From contig NZ_JAGKQQ010000001.1 in assembly GCF_017939745.1 (NCBI RefSeq), forward strand, positions 6,525,299 to 6,589,298: 64,000 bases of DNA, in the 5' to 3' direction. The notes below the pieces were generated by a model. That model saw only the letters and a list, made by a program, of their open reading frames with translations, had not been told where the DNA came from and made no database searches. Each line of letters begins with the position of its first letter. Within the stretch, counting starts at the first letter, position 1. The position numbers and the translations under genes are program-made. This DNA comes from Gemmata palustris (GTDB taxonomy: Bacteria > Planctomycetota > Planctomycetia > Gemmatales > Gemmataceae). Shown one piece after another: positions 30,728 through 39,773 of this stretch.

Positions 30728-32515
30728 TTACGGTACCGAAAACTCGCGCGCGGCTTTCTCGGCTTCTGCGGTCGCTCGTGCGTTGGGGTGCTGTTTCCGC
30801 AACTGGTCGAGCATGGCCTTCATCTGCGCCAGTGCTTGCTGATGCTTGGACTGGAAGGCCGGTTCCGCGGGGTTAATGCTCCCCTCTTGTCCCCGGAGCC
30901 TGCCGGCGAGCTTCTCGATTTCGGCCGCCTGGGTCCGGGCCTTCAACTCCGCGGCAACAGCCTTGTCGATGCGCAGGTTCGACACCAGGGTGGTTGCTTT
31001 GGTACCGACTGGGGTGTTCTTGAAGCTCACCACGAGTTTCTCGGCACCCATGAACGCACTCACCGGGTCGGTTTTCGCGCTCGCCTGGGCTTCCGTGAGG
31101 GCCTTCTGGCCCGGCGCGAGGATGAGTTCCTGGAGCTTCTTCGCCTTCGCCTTGATGTCTTCGTCGGAAGACGTTGTCAGCGGAGCCAACTTGGAGATGA
31201 CAGAAACCGGGCTCGCTCCGGCCGCGAACGCATCCGCGACCGGCTTGAACGCTTTCGGCACCTCGTCTGCGCCGCACGCCGTCGTCAGGAGCAGTTTCCC
31301 GATTGCGGCGCGGACCGGCTCTTCGATGTCGTAGGCCGACCCGCGGTGGACGCACTTTCCGGTCGAATCGAACACCAGGGCGTGACCGCCGAGCTGGGAC
31401 TTGAACTCGGTGCCGCTCCCCTCTTTCACGAAGGCGTTTTTGACGACCGTGGCCCGCGCGCTGCGCTTCTCCGCGTCCGCTTTGATTTGGTCGTCTTCGC
31501 GAACAATGGTGTTCGGGCACACGACCACCAATCCGTAGGGGCCCAGGTCGCCCTGGAGCCGGTCGAGGCGGTCCAGGACGTTCGCGTGCAACCCGCCCCA
31601 ATACCCGATCAGAACGACCTTCCCGGCGAGCTTGTCGGCCGCCACATCGGGGCCAGAGATCACCGGGCCGAACTTCACATCCGTGGGGAGGGACAGGTCC
31701 AGGTTGCCCTTTTCCGCGTGCGGTGGGGGGGCTTTCGCCACCTTGCTCGCGGTGGCGCCGGACCAGAGCGCCTCCATCGTCTTGAACGTCACCGGGTCGT
31801 GCTTCTTCAACTCGTCGCGGTTGTGGGGGTAGTAGTGCAACCGGTCGAGGTAGGTGCAGCTCAGTTCGGCGAAGAACTCGCGCGGGTTGGTCGCGGCGTA
31901 GAAGTCCTTCTCGTAGAGCTTCCGCTCCATCGCCTGTTCGTAGGCGGACTTGATCCCGGCGTGGTCGTACCCGAACAATTGGTCGTGGACCGCGTGGGCG
32001 AATTCGTGGAGCAACAGGCACGAGGTGCGGGCGTCGTACTTCGGCTGGCGCTGTTCGGTCAGTGATTTGAGTGTGTGGACGGTGACCGCCTTGGCCTGGA
32101 GCGGGTGCCGGCCTTCCTTCACCATCTGTTGCGGACCGCCGCCGTAATACGACGCGAGCGCGGTCCCGGACCGGCCGTTGGACAGTGTGACCTTTTCGTC
32201 CCAGTCCACGAAGACCGTCAGCCGGCGGAGCAGATCGACCGCCTTCGGCGAGAGCATCTTGATGAGCAGTTTGCACTCGTATTCCAGAACCTCGAGCGGC
32301 GGGCGCTCGTACTTCGAGGCGTCCGCGTTCAGTGCCTCCTCGCTCATGAGGAAGGTGAACCCCTCGATCTTCTTCGTCTTGCGCCCGGCGACCGGTTCGT
32401 TCTTGTCGGCCTTCGCCGCTTTGTCGCCCGGTTTGGGCTGTGGTTTTGGTTCCTGGGCGCCGGCGGTGAGCCAAACGCAACTCGCCAGAGCGAGTAGGGC
32501 GGGCACGAAGCGCAT
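30728..32515 (-). CDS. Secreted zinc-protease-like domain fused to a thioredoxin-like domain
   Basis: A 595-residue exported protein (signal MRFVPALLALASCVWLTAGA). Residues about 80-250 hold a zincin: LLLHEFAHAVHDQLFG with HEFAH at 170-174 and a likely third zinc ligand in NPREFFAELSC (glutamate 217), a layout like MtfA/anthrax-lethal-factor-like peptidases. Residues about 285-410 read KLAGKVVLIGYWGGLHANVL and LGPYGLVVVCPNTIV, a thioredoxin fold where the CxxC is replaced by GGLH. The C-terminal 150 residues are helical with charged coils. It may cleave or sense a partner in the periplasm; the thioredoxin-like part is not redox active by the usual chemistry. Function unknown. Confidence 0.8.
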   Translation of the reverse strand: MRFVPALLALASCVWLTAGAQEPKPQPKPGDKAAKADKNEPVAGRKTKKIEGFTFLMSEEALNADASKYERPPLEVLEYECKLLIKMLSPKAVDLLRRLTVFVDWDEKVTLSNGRSGTALASYYGGGPQQMVKEGRHPLQAKAVTVHTLKSLTEQRQPKYDARTSCLLLHEFAHAVHDQLFGYDHAGIKSAYEQAMERKLYEKDFYAATNPREFFAELSCTYLDRLHYYPHNRDELKKHDPVTFKTMEALWSGATASKVAKAPPPHAEKGNLDLSLPTDVKFGPVISGPDVAADKLAGKVVLIGYWGGLHANVLDRLDRLQGDLGPYGLVVVCPNTIVREDDQIKADAEKRSARATVVKNAFVKEGSGTEFKSQLGGHALVFDSTGKCVHRGSAYDIEEPVRAAIGKLLLTTACGADEVPKAFKPVADAFAAGASPVSVISKLAPLTTSSDEDIKAKAKKLQELILAPGQKALTEAQASAKTDPVSAFMGAEKLVVSFKNTPVGTKATTLVSNLRIDKAVAAELKARTQAAEIEKLAGRLRGQEGSINPAEPAFQSKHQQALAQMKAMLDQLRKQHPNARATAEAEKAAREFSVP

Positions 32516-32682
32516 ACCAAGAACTCCCGGGGGCTATTTCGGTTCGGTTTCGTTCGATTAGTGTACGCGCGAAAATGAGGGAGCAAACGGCGCCGCTGGG
32601 GGCGCCCGGAAGGCGCGGGAGCGGGCGCGCACGGGTACACGAAATCTGGTACACTCACAGCACCGTTCGCTGGAGGTTTCGC

Positions 32683-34674
32683 ATGATCCACCGTCTGGCC
32701 GTCGCCGTTATCGTTGTGCTCCTCGCCGGTTCGCCCGCGTTCGCTCAACTCGACCCCGAACCCAAGCAACCGTGTTTGTGGCGGGTCGTGATCTCGGTCA
32801 AGCCGCACCCGCTGTTGACGCAGGATTTCTGCGACCGGCTGAAGCGCGACATACTCGCCGCGCTGCAACCCGGGTTGGGGGGCCTCGGTACGGTCGAAGT
32901 GTCGGACCTCGCCGACCTCGTGCGCGACGGAAAGGAACCGCTGTGGCTGCAATTCGGCGAGAAGGGATTCGCGGCCTTGGACGCCCCGCGCGACCTCAGC
33001 GGCGCGAAGACACACTTCCTCAAAGTCGAGTACCGCGACGGCAAAGTTCACATGGAGTCGCGGCAGTACGACGGGTTTACGGGGCTTTCGTCCCCGGTCG
33101 TGCGCGCGCAATCGACGCGGGCGCTGGAGTTCGCGGGCCGCACCGCGGGGCTGATACTCGACCGCGATTTCGGGCTCGTGGGTACTGTGGAAGCCGTCGC
33201 CGGGAAACCGGACGAGGCGAAGGTACTGATTCGCGGCTCGGGGCTCGGTCCGGTAAAGGATCTCGTGCAAAACGGGGACGTGTTCGCCGTGGCCGCGGTC
33301 CGCAAGACGAACCGCCCGGCCCCGCCGCCGGTTCGCACCGCGACGGGCAAAATCATCAACCCGCCGCCGGGTTCGGTCCCGCCGCCCGGCCTCACTTCGA
33401 CCCCGCGCGACTTCACGCTGCTGAAGGTGACCGATGTGGGTGCCGACGGCACGTGCCGGTGTGCGGTGCTCACGCGCTACCAGACCGCGATGCCCAGCAC
33501 GGGCGGTGTCATCGGCTACCGTGCCATGAAACTGGGTACGGTGAAGGCCCCTGTTGCGGTGCGCCTGGTGAGCAGCGAGGGCACGGTATACAAGACCGCG
33601 TCGGCGGTGAACGTGCGAGCGAGCGACAGCGGTTTCGTGGTCGCCGGCGCGGGCGACCAGAAGGACGTGTGCAAGTTCCACTCACCGACGGCCCAGTTCC
33701 GTTCGGACCGCGCGCTATCGGGCGTCGCGTGCGTGACGGTCGCACTCGGGCCGTCGCAGGCGAAGCAGTTCCCGGTACCGATCCTCAACGACGAGCCGAT
33801 CACGATTCCGTTCGACATCGACCCGGCGAAGGAGGAGCGGGCCGCGTTCGAGCGCTCGGTGCTCGCCGCGGCGAGTGCCGCGGCCGACGCCCGGCTCGCG
33901 CAGTCGGTGTGCTTCGATGCGGTCGCGGACCTCATTAAGAAACAGAAGAACGCCGAGGCACTGGCCCGCGTGAAGGGCGGGTTCGACAGCGCGGACGCTG
34001 CCGACAAGAGCCTGACAGACGAACTGGCCCGGCTCAAAGAGCAGTCGAAGACGGTCCAGAAGGCCGAGAGCGTGGACGCGATCTTGGCCAAGATGGGGCA
34101 GAACGTTGCCGCGCTGAAGGCGTACAACGAGCAACTCGCCAAGCACATCAAGTTGCTCGAGGAGATCGTGAAGCGCGAGAGCGACCCGACCATCGCGGCG
34201 CGCGAGGTCCAGGCGCAAGCGATCAACGCCCGGATCGCCATCCTCCTGGCCAGCGGCGACGTCGACGAGGCGCTCGCGGCCTACGACCAACTGTTCGCGC
34301 TGCTGCCCGGGGACGCGGAGGTGAAGAAGCGGAAGGACGAGCTCGCGGCCCAGTGGAAGATCAAGGACGATGCGCACCAGAAGGCCCGCGACTACATACT
34401 CAAAACGTGGCCCGCGATCGCGACGATCCCGGATTTCGACGAGAGCCTCAAGCACATTCGCACTGCGGTGGACGTGTGCAAGAAGCACGGCGACAAGTTG
34501 ACGGTCCGCAAGCTGCTCACGGTGTTCCCCACGGCCGCGGTGAAACTCAACGAGCTGGTCGCCCCGCTCGACCCGGCGAGCGAGGCCGACCGCAAACTGG
34601 CCAAGACCGCGGAGGGCGTCGGTAAGGTGATGGGGGCGCTCGAACAGGAACTTCGCAAGTTTGTTGAGGGCTGA
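32683..34674 (+). CDS. Large secreted protein of unknown function with C-terminal helical region
   Basis: A 663-residue exported protein. ATG 32683 has GGAGG 7 bases upstream and begins a signal peptide (MIHRLAVAVIVVLLAGSPAF). Residues about 25-370 are beta-rich (WRVVISVKPHPLLTQDFCDR; RDFTLLKVTDVGADGTCRCA) with a proline-rich stretch near 210-245. From about 370 to the end it is helical, charged, with TPR-like pairs (INARIAILLASGDVDEALAA, then YDQLFALLPGDAEVKKRKDE). I do not recognise a family. It is divergent from the zincin-thioredoxin gene and the palindrome of 34.8 kb follows it. Confidence 0.78.
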   Translation: MIHRLAVAVIVVLLAGSPAFAQLDPEPKQPCLWRVVISVKPHPLLTQDFCDRLKRDILAALQPGLGGLGTVEVSDLADLVRDGKEPLWLQFGEKGFAALDAPRDLSGAKTHFLKVEYRDGKVHMESRQYDGFTGLSSPVVRAQSTRALEFAGRTAGLILDRDFGLVGTVEAVAGKPDEAKVLIRGSGLGPVKDLVQNGDVFAVAAVRKTNRPAPPPVRTATGKIINPPPGSVPPPGLTSTPRDFTLLKVTDVGADGTCRCAVLTRYQTAMPSTGGVIGYRAMKLGTVKAPVAVRLVSSEGTVYKTASAVNVRASDSGFVVAGAGDQKDVCKFHSPTAQFRSDRALSGVACVTVALGPSQAKQFPVPILNDEPITIPFDIDPAKEERAAFERSVLAAASAAADARLAQSVCFDAVADLIKKQKNAEALARVKGGFDSADAADKSLTDELARLKEQSKTVQKAESVDAILAKMGQNVAALKAYNEQLAKHIKLLEEIVKRESDPTIAAREVQAQAINARIAILLASGDVDEALAAYDQLFALLPGDAEVKKRKDELAAQWKIKDDAHQKARDYILKTWPAIATIPDFDESLKHIRTAVDVCKKHGDKLTVRKLLTVFPTAAVKLNELVAPLDPASEADRKLAKTAEGVGKVMGALEQELRKFVEG

Positions 34675-34703
34675 GCGGAAGGCAGATGGCAGAAGAAGGC
34701 AGA

Positions 34704-34723
34704 GCCGCGGATCAACGCAGATA
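34704..34723 (+). repeat. Dispersed 20-mer
   Basis: GCCGCGGATCAACGCAGATA occurs here on the plus strand, on the minus strand at 41000-41019, and in a diverged form near 1174. It precedes a CGGATCAGAG segment and the palindrome in this copy. Confidence 0.75.
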
Positions 34724-34729
34724 ACGCGG

Positions 34730-35127
34730 ATCAGAGATCAGAGAACAGAGAACAGAGAACAGAGAACAGAGAACAGACGGCCGAGGTGTTGTTTTTGTCG
34801 CCCCGGATGGGCGTCCGATGGTAGCCAGGGGTGGAGCGCTAGCGCAACCCCCGGTAGACATCACACACAATCCCTGATAATCGGCACACAAATGACCGAG
34901 CCCCGTGAGGGGCGACAGGCCCAACTGAAGGCTCTGTCGCCCCTCACGGGGCTCGGTCTCATTTCGTTTATGAGTCCCGGGGTTCGTGGGAACCCGCAGG
35001 GGGCGCTGTGCCTTCGGCTGCGCTCCGCCCCTGGCTACCGTCGGTCGCCCCATCCGGGGCGACAAAAACAACACACACCTCGGCCGTCTGTTCTCTGTTC
35101 TCTGTTCTCTGTTCTCTGATCTCTGAT
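34730..35127. repeat. Long nested palindrome, full copy 2
   Basis: About 400 bases. The outer arms begin ATCAGAGATCAGAG and carry AGAACAG tandem units (one unit more on the left), then the GACGGCCGAGGTGT and TTTTTGTCGCCCCGGATGGG blocks, all repeated in reverse complement on the right. The centre holds a second palindrome: 34894-34918 and 34934-34958 are a perfect 25-bp pair (GACCGAGCCCCGTGAGGGGC and continuing) around 15 nt. The copy at 26.7 kb lacks this inner hairpin. It lies between convergent genes. Confidence 0.92.
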
Positions 35128-35145
35128 GCTGATCGGCACTTCGCG

Positions 35146-36309
35146 TTACGGGGTCAAGCCGAAATCCCGAGCGTTGATGAAGTACGGTGTGCTGAAGTTG
35201 CGGTTCTTCGACGGCACTTTGGCGCGCTGCTTTTGGATCGCCGCTATGAACTGGATGATGGTATCCTGGACCTTCAGTTCGGAGTTGTTGTCGAGCAATT
35301 TCGCGCCGCTCAGGGTGTTCCCGCCCTTTACTTCCTTAATGAACGTCTGATCGATGGGGTTGAGGTTGAACGCCTTGGCCCGCCGCGGGTCGCCGACCAG
35401 CACTTCGTTGTAGAAGAACTCGCTCTGTTTTTTCCCGACCGCGTCTTTGTCCGCGTAGAGGAACAGCATCGGGTTGTTCTCGCGGATCTTGGGCGCGTAA
35501 GTGCTGATCCATTTTTTCGCGTTCGCTTCGGAGATGGAGGGCGGGCGGCTGGGGCTGAGCCACACGGCACCCGAGATGTCCTGCCCGCCCTCCGTCTGGA
35601 GTTGCCCGACGAGGGGTTGCGGCACGTAGTCGTAGCCGGGCACGCCCACCCCCAACTGGCCCTCTTTCGGGAACACCGCCGGGCGCTGCCACTCGGCCGC
35701 GAGCCACGCGACGCCCAGGGTGGCCGCGTCACCGGCCCCGATCAAGTAAATCGAACTACAATTCAGAGTCTTGTTGTCGTTCTTCGAGTCGAGGTGGACG
35801 CGGACCGCGGCCAGGTCGTTGAGGTATGCCGGGAGGTACCGGTCGGCCCGAGTCGGGCTCAGATCTTTGAAAAACAGTTCGTTCTTGAGCGGCTTCTTCG
35901 GGGGGCCGCCCTTGATGTACCCGTTGAAATTAACGGCGCCCCCGTTCAAGAACGGGTTGGTCCAGAACTTCTTCGGGTCCTTGATGTCCGTGCTCTTGCC
36001 GTGCCCGCGCCAGTCGAACCGGAACACGTGGTACCCCGACTCGTTGAGGCGCCCGGCGAGACCGGCCCAGTCCCCCTTCGTCATGTCCCGGTCCGGCCCG
36101 GGCGGGTACAGGAGGATCACCACCGGCGCGGTCGCCGCGTCCTTGGTGGTGGCGTGGAACAGGCCCTTCAGTTGCACGCCGTCCGCCGTCAAAAACGATT
36201 CCTCGGCCGGTGCCTCGCCCTTCGGCTGCGCCGCGACCGGTGCGGTGTGCAGGGTCGAGAGCCCGATCGCCGCAGCGAACGCAACCGGGGCAGCTAACCA
36301 GCGTCGCAT
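35146..36309 (-). CDS. Secreted alpha/beta-hydrolase-like protein lacking the nucleophilic serine
   Basis: A 387-residue exported protein (signal MRRWLAAPVAFAAAIGLSTL). The fold is seen from VVILLYPPGPDRDMTKGDWA, GYHVFRFDWRGHGKSTD, then the elbow IYLIGAGDAATLGVAW, where aspartate 194 stands at the serine position. Late residues are PMLFLYADKDAVGKKQ with a possible acidic residue; no obvious histidine was found. The start at 36309 is chosen for the signal peptide. It may be a non-catalytic or dehalogenase-like variant with aspartate as nucleophile; the sequence does not decide. Solitary; ends at the long palindrome. Confidence 0.75.
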   Translation of the reverse strand: MRRWLAAPVAFAAAIGLSTLHTAPVAAQPKGEAPAEESFLTADGVQLKGLFHATTKDAATAPVVILLYPPGPDRDMTKGDWAGLAGRLNESGYHVFRFDWRGHGKSTDIKDPKKFWTNPFLNGGAVNFNGYIKGGPPKKPLKNELFFKDLSPTRADRYLPAYLNDLAAVRVHLDSKNDNKTLNCSSIYLIGAGDAATLGVAWLAAEWQRPAVFPKEGQLGVGVPGYDYVPQPLVGQLQTEGGQDISGAVWLSPSRPPSISEANAKKWISTYAPKIRENNPMLFLYADKDAVGKKQSEFFYNEVLVGDPRRAKAFNLNPIDQTFIKEVKGGNTLSGAKLLDNNSELKVQDTIIQFIAAIQKQRAKVPSKNRNFSTPYFINARDFGLTP

Positions 36310-36460
36310 GATCTGTCCTCGTGAGCGAGATGGGAGCGGTACATTGAGGAACGTATTTGGATCATACGTCGTTGGCGCGCGAGACGCCAGCGACGAGCGG
36401 TGGCCAAATGTAAGGCGCGAGTGCAAAAATTGAACACGCTGCGCTCGCCGCGGTTCCCCT

Positions 36461-37369
36461 TTACCCGATGAACTGTTCGAGAAACTTGCGGCTCTGGCGG
36501 AGCGCGCGCTGGCGCTCGGCGAGCGAGCCCTCGAACGCCCGGTCCTCCACTTCAATGCACACCGGGCCGGTGTATCCCACATCCGTCAGTGCGGCGAAGA
36601 ACTCGCCCCATTTGACGTCGCCCAGCCCCGGCAGCTTCGGCACGTGCCAGCCCAGCCCGAGAACGCCCACGTCGTAGAGCCGGGCCGAATCGACGCGCTC
36701 GTCCTTCGCGTGAACGTGGACGATGCGCGACCCGAACTCGCGCACGGCGCGCCCGCAATCGATGAACTGCCAGACCAGGTGCGACGGGTCGAAGTTTAGT
36801 CCGAGGGGCGCGTCCGGGAACGTGTCGAACAGGCGCCGCCAGAGGGCCGGGCTGAACGCGACGTTTTTACCGCCGGGCCACTCGTTCTCACTGAACAGCA
36901 TCGGGCAGTGCTCGATGCCGATCCGCACACCGGCCTCGTTCGCGGCGTCCAGCACGCGCGGCCACACCTGTTTGACGAGGTCGAAGTTCGCGTTCACCGT
37001 GCCGGCCGGGTCGCGCCCGATGAACGTGTTCACTAGGCCTACGTTGAGCTTCGCGGCCGCCTCGATCACTTTGATTAAATGGTCGCACACCAGAGCCCGG
37101 TGCGCGGGGTCCGGGTCGAGTGGGTTCGGGTAATAACCCAGGCCGGAGATGTTCACGCGGTGGATACGGAGCAGATCCTGAACGCTCGCGGCGGCCTCGT
37201 CGGTGAAGTTCGTCACGTCGAGGTGCGTGACGCCCGCGTACCGCCGGTCGGCGCGGCCCGGCGGCCAGCACATCAGTTCGACGCACGAGAACCCTTCGTC
37301 CGCCGCGAACGCTAACACCTGCTCGAGCGGTTGATCGCCCAGGATGGCCGACACGAATCCGAGTTGCAT
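36461..37369 (-). CDS. Sugar-phosphate isomerase/epimerase-like TIM-barrel protein
   Basis: A 302-residue cytoplasmic protein of the xylose-isomerase-like family (AP endonuclease 2 superfamily). The metal-binding positions are in IEHCPM (glutamate), LNFDPSHLVW (aspartate and histidine), VHVHAKDE (histidine) and CIEVEDRA (glutamate). The start at 37369 has GGAGATCTC upstream. Members isomerise or epimerise sugars and cyclitols and often work with Gfo/Idh/MocA dehydrogenases; two such genes occur in this window (20.8 and 56.5 kb), though not adjacent. The substrate is unknown. Confidence 0.9.
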   Translation of the reverse strand: MQLGFVSAILGDQPLEQVLAFAADEGFSCVELMCWPPGRADRRYAGVTHLDVTNFTDEAAASVQDLLRIHRVNISGLGYYPNPLDPDPAHRALVCDHLIKVIEAAAKLNVGLVNTFIGRDPAGTVNANFDLVKQVWPRVLDAANEAGVRIGIEHCPMLFSENEWPGGKNVAFSPALWRRLFDTFPDAPLGLNFDPSHLVWQFIDCGRAVREFGSRIVHVHAKDERVDSARLYDVGVLGLGWHVPKLPGLGDVKWGEFFAALTDVGYTGPVCIEVEDRAFEGSLAERQRALRQSRKFLEQFIG

Positions 37370-37571
37370 GAGATCTCCGAGTTATGGGTGCTCACGGCCG
37401 GCCCGCGGGCCGGCGCCGCGCTCGCGGTAAACTAAACACCGGAAACGGAATACTACTCGCTTTCTCATCAACGGATGACTGGACTGGCCGATTCAGATCG
37501 TCGATACTTATGCGGAAGATGTGCCCCGCCGCAGCATACCACTGTGTGCCACGAAAGAAAGAGGGTGTTCC

Positions 37572-38300
37572 GTGCATAGATTCAAAACTTGGGTATGGGT
37601 AGTCGCGATTGCGGGCGCAACAGCGCACCCCGCGTTCGCGCAGAACACCGGAAACACTGGGAATACCGGGACGAGTGGAACCAGCGGAACCAGCACCGGG
37701 AGCACTTTAGGGAGCAGTATCGGCAGCAGCCTGGGGAGCAGCACCCTGACCGGGTCGTCGTCGGCGATTCAAACGGTTACGGCCCCGGACCCGCCCAGCG
37801 CCCCGACCGGAACCGCGACCAGCTCGTCCGCGAAATCGAACTTCCTCTCGGGCTATTTCGCGAACCCGTATTACCAGGGGATTAACAACAAAGCGAGCTC
37901 CACCCCAGGGGGCTTCGGTGCGGCGCTTTACGGCACTACGGGCGCAACAGGCACGACCGGCCGGACGGGGGCCACGGGCGCCCGCGGCACGCAGAGCACT
38001 GCTAACCAGAGTGGCATTCTGATTCCGCTCCCGGTCCAGATCCACTACGCCGCTCAGATGCGGTTCCCCACGCCCCCCGTTCCTGCCATCAAGTTGCAGA
38101 CGGACCTCCGGGGCATCATTGACGCGGGCGGATTTGCGAACTCGAAGAGCGTGCAAATCATCGCCGACGGGAACAACGTGATCCTCCGCGGGACCGTAAA
38201 AGATGACGAAGAGGCCCGACTCGCTGAAGGGCTCGTGCGCCTCACGCCCGGGGTCGGTAACATCACGAACGAGCTCACGTTCCCGGTCGCGAGCAAGTAA
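37572..38300 (+). CDS. Secreted BON-domain protein with low-complexity region
   Basis: A 242-residue exported protein beginning with GTG at 37572, preceded by AAAGAGGGTG. The signal is VHRFKTWVWVVAIAGATAHP followed by AFA. Residues about 24-60 are a Gly/Asn/Ser/Thr repeat (NTGNTGTSGTSGTS). Residues about 125-145 are collagen-like (TGATGTTGRTGATGARG). The last 60 residues are a BON domain (LRGIIDAGGFANSKSVQIIA, then NVILRGTVKDDEEARLAEGL), which binds membrane or phospholipid in known cases. It is probably an envelope protein. A strong hairpin terminator follows. Confidence 0.82.
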   Translation: MHRFKTWVWVVAIAGATAHPAFAQNTGNTGNTGTSGTSGTSTGSTLGSSIGSSLGSSTLTGSSSAIQTVTAPDPPSAPTGTATSSSAKSNFLSGYFANPYYQGINNKASSTPGGFGAALYGTTGATGTTGRTGATGARGTQSTANQSGILIPLPVQIHYAAQMRFPTPPVPAIKLQTDLRGIIDAGGFANSKSVQIIADGNNVILRGTVKDDEEARLAEGLVRLTPGVGNITNELTFPVASK

Positions 38301-38323
38301 CGCACGGCAGATTTGAGAGCCTT

Positions 38324-38360
38324 GAAGCCCGCGAACCGAGTTCGCGGGCTTCTTCGTTTC
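38324..38360 (+). terminator. Intrinsic terminator
   Basis: GAAGCCCGCGAA (38324-38335) pairs with TTCGCGGGCTTC (38341-38352) around CCGAG, followed by TTCGTTTC. Confidence 0.85.
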
Positions 38361-38415
38361 CGGTCGCGGATATAATAGACCACACGATCCGATTTCTCTG
38401 ATGCAGGAAACCAGC

Positions 38416-38838
38416 ATGGCGGGCGTTAACCCGTATATCCAGAAGGGGCCGGCGCCGAAGGCGACTCAGCCGTTCAAGGTCACATTCGTGGACGAATCGA
38501 CGGGTCAATCGACCGAGGTTGCGGTCGATCCGGCCACGTTCCCACTCGGACACATCGGTCTGGAAGGCAGCGTTTTGGACATCGCCGACGGCGCGGGCCT
38601 TGAGATCAATCACTCGTGCGGCGGCGTGTGTGCGTGCTCGACGTGCCACGTGCGCATCGAGAAGGGCGGCGCGAGTTGCTCGCGCGCGACGGAAAACGAG
38701 GAAGACGAACTGGACAAGGCCCCGGACCTGTCGCCGGAGTCGCGGCTCGCGTGCCAGTGCGTGCCCAACGGCACCCAGGACCTGATCGTGCTCATCCCCA
38801 AGTGGAACCGGAACGAAGTCAAGGAAGCCGCCCACTGA
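38416..38838 (+). CDS. fdx: ISC-type [2Fe-2S] ferredoxin
   Basis: A 140-residue cytoplasmic electron carrier. The start at ATG 38416 is preferred because AGGA lies about 8 bases before it. The four ligands have the exact ISC spacing: C68-x5-C74-x2-C77 and C113 36 residues on (SCGGVCACSTCH and LACQC). The family role is to feed electrons to Fe-S cluster assembly. Extra cysteines at 72, 88 and 115 are not ligands in the family. The N-terminal 20 residues are longer than in E. coli Fdx. No isc genes are adjacent; a membrane-protein cluster follows. Confidence 0.92.
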   Translation: MAGVNPYIQKGPAPKATQPFKVTFVDESTGQSTEVAVDPATFPLGHIGLEGSVLDIADGAGLEINHSCGGVCACSTCHVRIEKGGASCSRATENEEDELDKAPDLSPESRLACQCVPNGTQDLIVLIPKWNRNEVKEAAH

Positions 38839-38952
38839 CCGGTTTCGTGCGGGGACTTGCCCTTTTTTCCCCGCCCGAGGGGGGCTAGACTTCCTCCCGC
38901 GCTCCGGTTGCCGCTCGCGGCACGACACGGATTTGGCCGCGGAAGGACGATC

Positions 38953-39633
38953 ATGGCCACCGCCCCCAGCCCGAACGACTTGACCAGACAGCAGCTTGAT
39001 GAGCTGGATGCGTTACTCCAGAAGATGCTGATGGTGCCGCTCGCGCCCACGGACGCGCCGGCCCCACCTCCGCCCCCAATGGCGCAACCGCCGCTGCCAC
39101 CGAGCTGGCGCATCGACGCGCCCGCGCCGGCCCCGTCGCTCGCGCACCTAGCAATTGATGAACCACCGGCGTCACTGAAGTTCGAGCCGCCCGCGCCCGT
39201 TTTGCTCGCTCCGGTCGCGAAAACTCCGAAGCCCGCGCCCCCCATATCAACTCCCGTGCCGGCGCCGAAGTCGGTTCCCGTGCCGGCGCCCGTGGTCAAA
39301 GTCACGCCCCCGCCGGTTCCCGTGACGAAGTCGGCTCCAGTACCTCTGCAACCGAAAGTACACCCGCTTTTCCCGGTACCCGCGCCCGTGGCCCTGACGC
39401 CGGCCCCGCCGATGCCCCCGGTGCCGTTCGTGTTTCTTCCGCTCGTCGCGCTGAACGGCCTGTTCGATAACATTTGCGGGATGTTCGGCCCGCCGGGGCG
39501 CCTGATCCGCTCCGGGTTCGTCAAGAACCTGTTGGGTTTCGCCGGGCTGGGGCTGATCGCGTACACCATTCTTCGCGTGGCCCAGGTGCAAGGGTGGCTG
39601 TCACTTCCCGTCGTGCTTCCCTGGCCCAAGTGA
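38953..39633 (+). CDS. Proline-rich membrane protein
   Basis: A 226-residue protein. Residues 1-26 (MATAPSPNDLTRQQLDELDA) form a short helix; 35-160 is a proline/alanine-rich linker (PVPAPKSVPVPAPVVKVTPP); about 168-225 has two hydrophobic segments (VPFVFLPLVALNGLFDNI, LLGFAGLGLIAYTILRVAQ). GGAAGGA precedes the ATG. I do not recognise a family. It is followed by a second proline-rich membrane protein and a 65-residue membrane peptide, with intergenic gaps of about 140 and 0 bases. Confidence 0.72.
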   Translation: MATAPSPNDLTRQQLDELDALLQKMLMVPLAPTDAPAPPPPPMAQPPLPPSWRIDAPAPAPSLAHLAIDEPPASLKFEPPAPVLLAPVAKTPKPAPPISTPVPAPKSVPVPAPVVKVTPPPVPVTKSAPVPLQPKVHPLFPVPAPVALTPAPPMPPVPFVFLPLVALNGLFDNICGMFGPPGRLIRSGFVKNLLGFAGLGLIAYTILRVAQVQGWLSLPVVLPWPK

Positions 39634-39773
39634 CTTGGCCCACGTGCGGTGGGTCATATAATCTTGAGAACCGACAATGTCGCCCGGCCGGTGGCGAACA
39701 CCCGATGGGAGACCATTAGTTTCTCCTACCGGGCCGTGTCGTTTGCCCGGAGCCACTCCGCCGAGGCCCGCCG

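Noticed and set aside
34741..34780. AGAACAG tandem run as a possible CRISPR array
   Set aside because: The units are 7 bases with no spacers and no cas genes nearby; they are the arm of a palindrome.
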